Positions 50,601 through 62,476 of a DNA stretch of 64,000 nt are shown here, piece by piece; position 1 is the stretch's first letter, and every line of letters starts with the position of its first letter. The notes under the pieces are model-generated. The model did no database searches. It was not told the DNA's origin and saw only the letters and a list, made by a program, of their open reading frames with translations. Position numbers and translations under genes: made by a program. Source of the DNA: Edolisoma coerulescens (taxonomy: Eukaryota > Chordata > Aves > Passeriformes > Campephagidae); assembly GCA_013397115.1 (NCBI GenBank), contig VWZW01002320.1:3105062-3169061 (forward strand), read 5' to 3'.

Positions 50601-53600
50601 ATAGATAAATTCAGCGGGAGTGGGGAGGAACATCCTTTCATTGACCAGATAGACATTCCAGTGGATTTTTTTTTTTTAATTCTAAACAAGACATTATTAG
50701 TTATATTTGTTTGCCATTTTAGCTCTTAGACACTGCATTTATTGTTTGTGATATGCTCTTGCAGTCATAAATAACATTTATTGTGTTTCCATTTGTGAAA
50801 AAGTTGAAGTGTTTTTCATTTTATTGATGATAGACTTTCCACAAGAAAAACCACTTTAAGAACTGTGTAACTAGAAAAATGTATGGATTGGAAACTGTAA
50901 ACCAGCTCCTCTGCTGGTTCGTGACTCTTGCTATCATTTGTTTCTGGTGTTGGTGTAAACAACATCTTGGCTTCATTATGTTGCCTTTTGTAGATATCTG
51001 ATCCATGCATGATCTATGAACAGTACTTGTGAATTGATTAGGACAGGGCAAGTTGAAGAGCTCTTCTGGCTAAGGAACTGTTTGAGCTGTGTTTGTTTAT
51101 TTTCCCATTGTTACCTCACAAGCTATCTGAAAGTGTATTTATAGTTATGGCTGAGCTGGTAATTAAACATGTAAGTCACAGGATGCAATCATAAATGTGG
51201 CAAAAAACCTATGCAGTGCTTAGCTTTAAGACTTTAGGATTAACAACTGAGTTTGTAAACTTTCTTTACGTTACCAGCATTAATACTTTCCTTCACCCAA
51301 GGGCATGTAATTAATTTTCCATTGATGTTAGTGATGCCCTTTTTGAGAGATGGATAAAAAGATGGTTATCATCTTACTATAGCTCTGGTTCAGGGAAGTT
51401 GTTTCAAAGAACAAAATTAATAATAGTCCTTGAAAATTATTCTGGACCAGTGTGACTTCATGTGTCAGTATCCAGGTAAATGGTCAGCACAATCTTAGAA
51501 CAAATCCCCTAGCTAGTCACTGTGTGCCGAGAAAACTCCCATGAAGGCTAAGCAAAAGGCAGCAGCCAGTGGTTTATCTTCATGTGAAGGTATTTGTTAT
51601 TTAAACCTAGTATGAAAACGATGTAGAAAAAGTATCCTTCATTCAGTGTATGTTACAGCAGTATAAGCATTTAATGTCGCTTCTCTTTCTTTCAACTCTG
51701 TAAGATAGTTAGGCTTATGTTTCTGTGATTCCTGCCTAAATTAGGTGCCTAGAACAAAGGCTATGACCTTCCTTTTGTGTATTTTATTGAGACTGTTTCT
51801 GTGAACATGGTGGATAGACCTTGGCTGGATGCCAAGTGCCCACCAAAGTCACTCTATTGCTCCCCTCCTCAGTCGAGCAGGGGAAGAAAGGCTTGACAGA
51901 AGGCTTGTGGGTCAGGAAAAGGGCAGGGAGGAATCTCAGCAATTACTGTCATGGGCAAAAGAGACTCAGTTTGAGGAAATGACTTTAATTTATTGCCAAT
52001 CAAATCAGAGGAGGGTAATGAGAAATAAAAACTACATCATAAAAGATGTTACACCCACCTCTCCCTTTTCCTGCACTTAACTTCCACTTAACTTCACTCC
52101 CTGCTCCCTCTGTCTCCTCTGGCCCTGGCAGTGCAGGAAGATGGGGAACGGGAACTGTGCAGTTCATCACAGATTGTCTCTGCTGCTCCTTCTTCCTCCC
52201 ACTCTTCCTCTGCTACAGCACAGGTCATTTCAACAGGGTCCAGTCCTTCAGGAACAGAATGATCCAGTGTGGGTTTCCTGTGGGGTCACAAGTCCTGCCA
52301 GCAAACCCACACCAGTACGAGCTTCCCATGGGGTCACAGCCTTCTTTGGACATCCGTCTGCTCCAGCGTGGGGCCTTCTGTGGGCTGTGGGTGGATCTCT
52401 GCTCCACTGTGGACCCCCATGGGCTGCAGGGGGACAGCTGCCTCACCAGGGTCTGCACCACAGAAGGCACTCCTGTAGCCCCCACACTGCCAAACCCTTG
52501 CCACATAAACACAGTACGTTGAGATATTTGGAGATCTCTCCATTGACTTGAAGATACTTGGATCAGCCTTTTGTTATAATACTTTCTGTTACTTATTTTC
52601 ACCAAAAAATACATATTGAGTAGAAAAAACAAGCCTTTTTGCAAGAGCTGGTCAGTAGTTGAACATTAAAAAAAAACTTTTCAGCACAGAAGTACAGCTC
52701 CTGCAAAATGAACATTCTTTTGAGGAAATTTAGACTTGCTAAAACACCTGCTCCCTTTAAGATGCACTCTGATTTCTTTTTAACAGAAGAGCAAAGGCCA
52801 TCGTGTGACTAAAACGTCCTGTAAAAGATGTAGAGCAGTCTAGGAGCTGAGTCTGTTGGAGAAGAGTAAAAGGAGGAATACACCTAAAGATCATGCAAAT
52901 TTAAGAATATAAGAAGTAACTTAACCAAAAGTCAGTTTTTAGTCCAGCATATTATAGCTTTTGTCTGGTAATGGATATGAGAAGAGGAGTTAAGTGCAGA
53001 GGTTGTACAGAACAGTCCCTCACTGGTGTATGTTTCTTGTTTCCCCAGTGTGTATTTTAGTGCTGTACTACTTTCATTACTGTGCTATGAAACCATATGT
53101 AAATGCAATTTAATGTCAAACTGACTTACAGTAAACTTTGATTTGGTTCAGAACAGATTCATTCCAGTTAAGGATGCTGAAATTTTTTTTTTTTATTAAA
53201 AAAATGGAACTGTTTTTTAACAGATGATTCTTAGGAAATTTTAATTGCATGAAAAAGTTTTGCTTTATTTTTATTGCAATACAGGTTGAAAAGTAATGTT
53301 GAAATACCAACATTTCTTTTCATGGGGGAAAAAAATTGAAACTTTGCCTAACTCCATGTATTATACAGTGTTTAATATATAGCAGATTGTAATAGGCATC
53401 AAAGTAAAATGGGGATGCACCCTTTCTAAAGAAAACAAGGCCATATTTATGATGATTGATGATGTTTTCGTATAGTATTGTAGGAAAAAATAGTTTATTT
53501 TTAAACTACTTTTGGCATTTTTCTACAGCATGTAGTACATTTGCTAAACATATGAAGAGCTTCACATAAATAACATTTTAAATTAGGAGTGTTTTATTTT

Positions 53601-56600
53601 GGAACATTTTGAGGCCACTTCTGTTTTTAAACTGAAGTTTCTTCAATTACTGTCTTTCTGATCTGTCATATGATACTGATAGTGTATTCTGCAAATCAGA
53701 GGAATATGTCTGAGACTTTTTTTAGCACAGTAAGTTTTCACCTTTGAAGAATTTTGTTTGAGTTAAATCAAAAAGGAAAAATTAGTGGTTTCAGCTGAGT
53801 CATTTGTGGACATTTACCTTCACTGAGATCTCATCTCATAAGAAATTTACCATGAAGAATGTAGAAAATAGTATATTGTCCTAGAAGCACACAAAACTTG
53901 CTGTAGTAAGTGTAAGGGTGCAGATTTTGGCCCTGAAAGAAAGTTGTGTAGCAGAACAGCATGAAAAATATCCATACTGCTAGGTCTTAGTGTGTATGTA
54001 TCTCTTTTTTCTTTTATGTATAAAATCCAATAGAATCGACCATCTACAAAGAGAAAAATTCCTACATGCTATGTGCCAAAAACTCAACTGTGCAATAGCT
54101 GGGTGACATGTGTACATGAGGTTATTGTGAATGAAAAAAATGCAAAATATTAACAAAAATACTCTAGCTCACCCTCCTTTCTCCTAGTTAAGTCGATGTC
54201 AGATCTCAGATACAGAAGGACCCACCAGAAGAGACAGAGTGAACTTGGCATTGCACAGATGATGTGGACTGATTAAAAAAAAAATAGTGAAAAGGAAAAA
54301 CTTGTGCCCAAACCTCCCACTTTGGGGAGGGGTGGAAATAGTGTGGTATTTATACAGTAAAATTCAGACAAGCAACCCTTTTCTTTACTAGACGCTGTAT
54401 GGGTCTCAGAGTACAGGATGTATTTACTGTACTTTGTGTTCTCAGTTAACCTAAAGAAAATAGGGAAGTGGCAGGTCACACCAAGGGAGCAGACAGCCCT
54501 CATACAATGTTTCAGTGTAGCAGGGGAGTGTGTGTAGCAGAAAATCAGTTCATGCAAATGAACGAGAGCATCTGGAATGTTTTATAATGCTCTTAATGTA
54601 AGAACAACAAATATATCTTCTTTGGCTTATGGCAGGCTTCATTCTGTATCTGTCCTGATCTTTTTGTACAGTGTCTTCAAAGAAATATCATCCCTGGTTA
54701 CCATGGCAGTCAAGTTTTGTTACCGGGTTGTGCACTGAGCTGTTTTTGGATCTAGAGGCTGGCAGCTTGATTGAAAAGGTCCTTGATTAGAAAGATGTTT
54801 TTGGAAAACTTCGATAAGCTAAGCAAGCAAAGGTGATCTGTTGAGACGGCGTGGCAGGGCTGAGCTGTACAGATTGTGTGGGGAAGTCTCTGCCTTTGTC
54901 TTTGAAAATACAGCAGTTCACTAGGCCAGAGTCCTGCCTGCTTACTGGTGTGTGCTTTGATTTCTGGGTGGACTCATGTTTGTGTAGGAGTGTTCACTTT
55001 ATATGCAATCAGACAGCAAACGCACTCTGAGTTGCTGTTAGGTGAGATTAAAGGAAATAAACCAAGGCAGAAACAAAGGAAATCTTCTTGTAACTGCAGA
55101 TTATATCTCTTCAGTTATCTGTTTTACTGAAAAAGTAGCATTTTTTGGGGCTTTGGTGGTTTGTTTGCTTGTTTGCGTTTTTTTTTAAGGAATAATTATT
55201 TAAACATGTGATAGTACAATATAGGGAAAGCTACATCAAAGTACTACTTTTTTTCCTGTATTACGTTTAGTTTTTATGTCCTGTGGTGAGTCATTATATC
55301 TTTGTTGCACTAACATTAGAATTCTACTAAGCAAACCACCCCCAAATCCTGGTCCTGTCCTCCCACACTTTTCTTTAATGGACTCTTACTGTCATAGCTC
55401 TTCCTTAGGGATTCATCATCCTTCATGATGGGAATCAAGCTTTTTAATAAAACAGTACTTGTAAGTAGAAGCATTGCTCTAAAAAAATTGCCTTCTTTAA
55501 ACTCTCAGCTTCTCAAAATCACTGGGAAAATGCATTGCGAATTTCGTTTATCTGCAAGTTTTCATGGATTTTGTGAGCATTTTTTAGGATTGTCCAGCAC
55601 CTGAGGACTTTCTACAGACTTTCATGTGCTAAGCAAATTCTTCTGATTAAACACAGTGTGTTTATATAGTATTGGTTGTAGACCCTAAGTCTCTTTATAA
55701 CTATTTCTCTTTCGAAGAGGAAAACTATGAATTTAGCACAAGAATTTTCTACAGAGGGCCCAATGTTGAAAGGATCCCCAGCGCAGGGGCATGAGACTTC
55801 TGTAAAGCACGTATGTAGCTAGAAGACTGATTTGGGTTCCATCAGTTATTTACTGCAAAAACATTCAAACGCAGAATATTTTCAAACTTGAAGAAGTCCT
55901 CTTCTTTGCTGAAATGCAAACCAGAGTTTGTGCCATCAAAATGAAGCTTTTTAAAGACTTTTCGTATGAGCTGAAGCTGTGTGTATTACAGCAGGTAGAC
56001 TGTAAATACCAATGTAATTTCTTATTAATTCCTTCCTTCCCCTGGTAGTTATTAAGCCAGCTATTCAAACAGTGTATTTGGCAGTGTTGCTATGGTTACC
56101 ATCAAGAATGCAGCTTCGTTAAAAAAGGTGCACTTTAAGTACAGGTAAAATGCTAAATCTGGAACCTGTATGTGGTGCCAAGGTTAGAGCATGGGCAGTG
56201 AGTTGGATAAACTTAAATAGAAATGTCAAGCAGAAACACTATCATTCTCCCTTAAAACAATGCTAATTTTAATGTTGATGCAAAATGCACACCTCCTAAC
56301 TGCATCCAGCTTCTGGAGGATCACCCTGTCGATGCGCACCTTGAAGTTTTTCTGACATAAAAAGCAAAGCTGTACATGCATCCCTGGGAAGCTGCTGTGC
56401 TAGTGTGGGTGCTCTGGGCAGATCCGTGGGTCAGCTCTGACCTGCACAGTAGTGAACAGCAGGTCCAGTGGCCAGCTTTGGAGGCGAGCTGGGGTGATGA
56501 ACCATATGGACCTTTTGGCCATCTGCTTGTTGTCTGAGCTGTGTCAGGTCATGCCAGCTGGCCCATCCTAGGGTATTTGCTGAAGAAATACTGCCATCAT

Positions 56601-59600
56601 TTAATGTTTGTTAGGGTGTTTGGTTTCAAGGGCTTAGGTAACACCATTGGTAACTGTTGATTTTATTCCTCTTGCTGTGTTCTAAAGTTGCTTTTTTATT
56701 TCATGAACAATGATGTAATATTAGAAGCCATTTAAGTATGCATACCTATGCAATCTGGACTTTGTTACTGAAGTTAGTGCATCCCGATTTGTGTCTTTGC
56801 AGCACTTGACTAGTGGAAAACATTTGGTTTACCTACAAATGGCTATAAATGTAGGGCTGATTTTTGTTTTGCTTATGGGAGAACCCCATGCAAAAACAGA
56901 TTTTCAAAGTGCTCAGATGGAGATGGGTATGGAAATCCTATTGGGTTAACCAGTATGATTTTTTTCCATACAAAAATTTCTTTTGGTAAGTGAACCTACT
57001 TCAGTGCTGTATGCTCGTGTAAGATTAGGACTGCACACAGGATCATGAATATAATTTAAAATGTATTTTAAAAGAATCATTATATGTGAATTCCTCTCTC
57101 CTGCCTTTAACTGTTGAGAAACAGCAGTTAACCCCCTTGTGGTATAAGGGTGCACCTCCACAAAAATAAGAACAGCAAAATCCCATGAGAAATGTCGTCA
57201 TTGCCAGAGGATGGTGAGTGACACAGAGTCCTTTCCTTCATTAGTGCACTTGCACTTTCTGGGCAAATAGGCACAAAGTGAAGAGCAAGACTTCTTGTAG
57301 TTTGTGCCCAACTGTGTACAGTGAGCAGGGAAATACAAAGCAGATAAAAGAGCTGTCAGTCATGACTTTGCCCTCCAATAGTTCTCCCCATACATTCAGT
57401 CCTCCAGACCATTGTAACAATTTCTGCCAGCCCATAAGCACAGATTGTTCTGCAGCACAACACCTGTAAATTCCAGCATGGCTGTGCTGAGCTAACCTGC
57501 CTTGGAGCAGAGCTGTTCCCAAACCACAGCCTGCAGTGGCAGTTGCTAACATGCATCCAGCATTGCAGGATCTGCCTGGAATCTGTATCCAGATCATATC
57601 CAGGCAGCAGGCAGTCTGTATGTCATGCTTTTGATTTATAAGGGTTGGAATCTGCAGTCGGTTAGCCCATGCAGATCTAGTCAAGAAAATGAGGTTGCCA
57701 AGGTGTGAATAAGGCTGGATGTTAATGCTTCATCTGGTGTGTAATTATAGGATTGTTCACCTGTGAAGCAGAATTGATTCCAGCTCTCTCTCATGCAGAA
57801 TAAGGAATTAACCAGAGGTAAAATCTTCAAAGCACTGCAGTGATATAAATATTGATTTGAAAAATGGGAATTAAATGTTTTTAAAGGCAGCAGATAAGAC
57901 CATTTATATGGCAAGTCAAGCTGTAAGAAAGGTGGCACTTTTCTTACAGTGAACCCACACTTGTGTCGGCGGGGTCCCCTGCTGGGAGCTTTGGTGAAAC
58001 ATTCCTTGCAGAGGAGCTGTCTCGTTATTCCCTTTTCATTGTCAGTGTTATAGAAACTGTTTTTCCTAATGGAAGAATATATTCTGTACCACAGCAACCT
58101 AATTGTCTTTTAAGTTCTCTGAAGCCATGAATTACAGGCTGCAAATGATTGTGGTAATAACAATAACAAGCCCCAATCTTAATCACGGAAGGGGGAAGAA
58201 AGGAAAACCTTGATTCGTCTTCAGCCTGTTACTTAGTGAGACATGCCTCTGTTGAGTTCCACACACTGAACCTGTGCCTTTGACAGTTCCTGCTCCTTGC
58301 AATTTCCTCTGTGTTTCTGCCTTTGCAGTGTAGTACTCTGGCACCTCCTGCACTCTGCTGCAGCAGATGAAATGCACCCAGCCAGCGTGCTCTGAGGTGT
58401 GCTGGCAGCTGCTTTTGGCCCAGGTGGTCCTGACTGTCCATTTTAGTCACAGTCTGCTGTTTTACTTCATCATATAGAAGGTGAAATCCCAGATGCTGCT
58501 TTCTTCCACGGCTTCTCTCCCGTCGTGTGGTGCCATAATAGCGCCTAATGAGGCATTGTTCACCAACATACGGCAGAGCCATCTCAAATGTCTCTCTAGG
58601 TTATACATCACCAGCTGCAAAGCTGATGCCCAGTCCTACAAATGCTGACAGAAACAGAATGTATACTGTTAAGAGTCAAAATCGGTTATTAAATTTCTGC
58701 ATACTACAGTTTTTGAGGTTGCCGGGAACCATATGGAAAACACATACTTTTTACTTGGAATCTGCCATTGTTCTTATGGTCCTGCAAAAGAGAGCTGAGT
58801 TGGCGAGATGTAATTGCCTATTGCCTGTTTTCCCTATGACACAGCAAAAGAATGAAGAAAGAAAACAAAATCTTTTACTAATTTTATTTTTGCTTTCTGT
58901 AACTGAACTGGCATGGAGTGAGCTGCAATGTGTCTAGGTCAGCAGAGAAGGAGCTTTGGTTCTGGACCTCTGTTCCACCAGGTCTTCAGAGCTCCTGGAG
59001 TGGAGCATTGTTTGCTCCACCCTTTGCTAAAGGATGTTCTGAAGTCTTTAGTTACTGCTCTGAGAGTAAGATTTTCAGTTTGATTCTTTTCTGTAGAAGT
59101 TTTTCAGTTCTCCACATCTCTCTTGACGTATCTAAAATGAGAAAAAGATATTTTTATCATTGTCAATAGAGAAATATCCAATTGGTCAATTTAGTAACAT
59201 ACAGTCCATCTGATTGATTTAAATTAATTTGACAGAAATTATGTTAAAAATCCATGTGTATATGTTTATCCTCTGGGGAAAAAAGGTTAAACCCCTTTTT
59301 CCTTCAAGCTACAGTTGCTCAGATTACTTCAGGAAAGGCCAAAAGTTTATGTCCTTGAAGGACTACTTTGTTGAGCTGCTTAAGTAGTCATTAAACTCAA
59401 GCATCAGAAGAAAAAAAATTTTTAAAAAGCCAAAATAAGGTTGTTTCTTAGAATTGCATCAGTTGTTAGCGTAGGAGCTGGATCAGTAGTGAACCCTGAA
59501 TCCATCTGTATCACAGTTGTGCTTTTAGTGTGGTTTATCACACTGTCCCTTTTTTGTTGGTGAAAAGAATTTCTCCTTGATCCTGAAGACCCTTTTAATG

Positions 59601-60916
59601 GATTTTAAGCATGTAAAGACACAGTTTGTTATAGTGTCCTGGCAGTATATTTGGAAAGTATACTGCATGCACATTTGAATATTCATAAGGATTTAATGTA
59701 TTTTCCATTATTCTGCTTAAAAATGGATGGTAGAAAATTAGTGGTGTGGCTTCACCCTAAATTTTGAGAAGATATATTCATTGAATCATGCATTGATTCT
59801 CCTAAGACACTTTGAGCTAACTCTCGTTTCACCCTGTGTAACCACTTGTCTAGCAATGTCCAACTTGAATGGCAAACATCATCCCTACTAAACTTGTCTT
59901 GGGAGCCAGGAAATTACAAAGGTGACTCAAAGTTTAAAAAGTTTGGTTTTACAGAGCTGCCAGAGGTTTTGTGTCTTCACCAGCTTCTACAAAAAGCTGG
60001 GTGATTTCTTAAAAGCATCTGTAGGTATGTAAAAGGCTGTCCCTATTAATTGAATCACTTGAGTTTACTGCAACATTACTACTTGTCACACTGTGATTTT
60101 AGCATTTAGTACATATTTAGTTAAAATCACTCATTGCTAAGAAAAATTTTCCTGCATTTGGTCACCTTTTGTCTTCATTTTCATGTTGAAAAACTTTCTT
60201 CACAAGTAGCTTATCTTGAGGAATGCACATCCAAAGTGCTGTATTTTGGGACTGAACATTGTATTTTCTTTTCAAATAATTAATTCATACAGTTTATATA
60301 AAATGCAATTGTTAACAGCTTGTAAATTCAATGGACCTTAGAATTCACTATTAAAGAGTATTTTGACAGAAACTTGTGATCAGACAGCAGGTGATTGCTT
60401 CCCAGATACTTTCCACAGAGCCCCCTGTTCCTAAGATTTATATTTTGGGGCTTTGACTCCATTTATGTGGATGTTTTATTTCAGGAGTTACTTAGGCAGA
60501 ATGTCTCCTCAGCCTGTTTGAAATTACATTAACTTTACCATTTGCAAAGATAAATTAATCTTTTGTAACAATATTTTTTTTCCACCCCCGATGCACTTCC
60601 AAATTGCTATAGACCAGTAGTACTAGTAAAATTTAACATTGTAAAAGATTTAGCTGAATCTGTGTTTCTAAAATCAGAATTATGGACACCGTGTTTTGAA
60701 ACAGAACTTGCTGTGTTTCAGTGGCTTTGCGAATGGTAAAGACCATATAATTTGAAAAGAACTGGGCTCTCAAAAATTGAATTGGGAATGCTGACTTTTG
60801 TCCACATTGTCCAACCTTCTCTTAGAGTAGCAGTACATGTTGAAACTATTTCGACAGCCTGCTGAATTTTATCTTACATCTCTCTAAAGTGCTATTTTAT
60901 TTCTGTGTACTTTCAG
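47665..60916 (+). other. DCHS2: Cadherin gene intron (about 13.3 kb)
   Basis: The intron runs from GTACTG at 47665 to the acceptor TGTACTTTCAG at 60916. It contains an LTR-like repeat at about 52.1-52.5 kb and a minus-strand open region at 58.2-58.6 kb with weak piggyBac resemblance. A 147-codon minus-strand open frame at 57241-57684 has no recognisable domain. The rest is AT-rich with no feature I can support. Confidence 0.8.
52100..52510. mobile_element. GC-richer interspersed repeat, LTR-like, with internal repeats
   Basis: About 400 bases stand out from the AT-rich intron by composition. They contain imperfect internal repeats of the type CC(A/T)GTGGGG near 52268, 52318, 52372 and 52413, spaced about 40-55 bases. 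Phrases such as CTCCACTGTGGACC, CCATGGGCTGCAGGGGGACAG and GGTCTGCACCACAG are ones I associate with a common bird interspersed repeat, which I believe is the LTR of an avian endogenous retroelement. I see no retroviral protein-coding part, primer-binding site or matching second LTR, so at most it is a solo or partial element. Overlapping open frames on both strands here (up to 158 codons) reflect GC-rich repeat sequence. Confidence 0.4.
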
Positions 60917-61153
60917 GAATTATTTACCTGACCTCAGCTCTTGGCCAGCTGGCACATTCTGCACTAGTCCTGACTGTTTCTGCACGGGACGGGGGTGGCC
61001 TTCCCTCTGCCAGCAATGCAGCTGTCACAGTAAACATCCTTCAGACTGTTTTGGTCCCTGCCATATTTGAGAGATCCCGGTATACCTTTTCTGTTCCAGA
61101 AGATACACCAGAAGACAGCGTGATTGGCACTGTAAAAGCCAGAGAGCCTCCAA
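60917..61153 (+). CDS. DCHS2: Dachsous/Fat-type cadherin, internal exon c
   Basis: This exon has 237 bases, entering in phase 1 and leaving in phase 1, with a good acceptor (TGTACTTTCAG) and a consensus donor GTAAGT. It completes the split Gly of exon b (TSTG|IIYLTSAL). Residues 143-192 finish repeat B (LVLTVSARDGGGLPSASN, 158-175), but the linker reads TVNILQTVLVPAIF (179-192) where a DxNDNxPxF is expected. Repeat C then starts with YTFSVPEDTPEDSVIGTV (197-214), and its loop is KAREPP (215-220), without the usual DxDSG. Both sides of this B-C junction therefore lack calcium ligands, yet the fold-defining residues are kept, and there is no stop or frameshift. This looks like a genuine calcium-free linker rather than decay. 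Confidence 0.87.
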
Positions 61154-62476
61154 GTAAGTCGCATTCTCAGTCAGAGATTACGCTGTATTTTTGTTGTGAC
61201 CGTTAACTGGAAATAGCTGTAGATGATTTTTTTTTTCCTGTAAACTTCCATGTTATTCATTCAGTCTGTCAAGCATTAAATAGAATTTACCATTGGCATT
61301 TACAGCAACTGGTGTAATGGCTGGTTTATCAGGATGCTCTTTAGAACAGCTGGAGATTCATGGTACTCTCCTTGGTGGTCCATGGAGGTTGGCAGTGGCC
61401 TCCATTTTCTCCCTGGTGGATTTCTGTAATTGTAAATGGGGAGGTAGGAAGCATGTTGGGAAAGTTTAAGTAAGTGTGACCGTCTGGCTCATGTTAAAGC
61501 ATTAGCCATGCAAGGCAAATCTCAGAGCAATACTTATAATCAGAGAGTATTCAGAAGTTTCAGAGGATCTGCAAGAAGTGCTCCTGGCCACTTGTCAAAA
61601 AACCAAACCAACCAACCAAACAAAACCCCACATCGTCTCAAATTAAGTGGAGAAGTCCAGACGAATGTTTATGGGACCTTTTGAAAACATATTTAATCCA
61701 TCTGGTTTTGTTATCATTTGTAAAGGGAAATGGGTTAGCTCCTGACAGTCCTTGGTCATAAAAGGCCCTCTCCTGAGAGCCATACCTATTTGGTTCCTAT
61801 GCAGAGCAGGGGGATCTGTGAGTCCACACACCAGCCTAAGGATGGATCTGTAAATGTAAAGTGGTAGATGACAAGGTTTCATACAAGCTTGATTAGTCAG
61901 GTCCTCCCATTCCCTCCTTTTGGGAAGGACTGTCCTCAGATTGGAGATAGCGCCTGCAGGGCGGCCTTGGTAGTAAGCCTGAATCTTTAGACAGCTTGTG
62001 CTTTAGGTAACATCTAATGTATAAATGTTACTGCAACCATCACCCATGCACAGTAAGTTTATTAAAATACATTTTTTTCAGAGAACTGCCACCTGTTTCA
62101 TTCCTTGCTATAGTGAATGCCTGTGTGTAGTGAAATTGCTCCCACAAGACTAATTTATGGGAGTGTTTTTTCTATATTTTAGATCAGGGAAAAACAAGAG
62201 GATATTTTCTCTATAGAGGTTTATAATACCAGTGTGATGAAAATCAAACAGTGCAGAAGTGGACAAACTGTATACATTCATATTTTACTGAAGGGCTCCA
62301 GGGATGGGAAGAAGGAAGCATAAAAAGCCCAAGAATGTCAAACATCTGTGTAGCTTACATTTATTCCATTGAACTTAACAGCGTGCATTCTCCCCAGATG
62401 TTCTTGCCAACGTTTATGTTATCGCTTCCATATTTTATTTCTTTTTTACATTTTTTGTTGTTGTTTCCATTTCTAG
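61154..62476 (+). other. DCHS2: Cadherin gene intron (about 1.3 kb)
   Basis: The intron runs from GTAAGT at 61154 to a long T-rich tract and TTTCTAG acceptor at 62476. It contains a CAAA/ACCA simple repeat (61596-61630). The open frame that reaches into the next exon from 62251 is intronic before 62477: it crosses the polypyrimidine tract. Confidence 0.8.
61596..61630. repeat. (CAAA/ACCA)n simple repeat
   Basis: About 35 bases of A and C only, in CAAA, ACCA and AACC units, next to a C-run. Simple sequence inside the short intron. Confidence 0.8.

Noticed and set aside
52046..52644. Several overlapping open frames (69-158 codons) on both strands
   Set aside because: They coincide with the GC-richer repeat at 52.1-52.5 kb. 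Both strands stay open at once, which reflects composition and internal repetition and not a gene.
57241..57684. 147-codon minus-strand open frame inside the cadherin intron
   Set aside because: The translation shows no domain or repeat I recognise, and it lies antisense within an intron. Chance is the simplest reading.
62251..62476. Upstream extension of the large cadherin open frame
   Set aside because: It crosses the polypyrimidine tract and the acceptor TTTCTAG at 62476. The phase chain from exon c requires the exon to begin at 62477.
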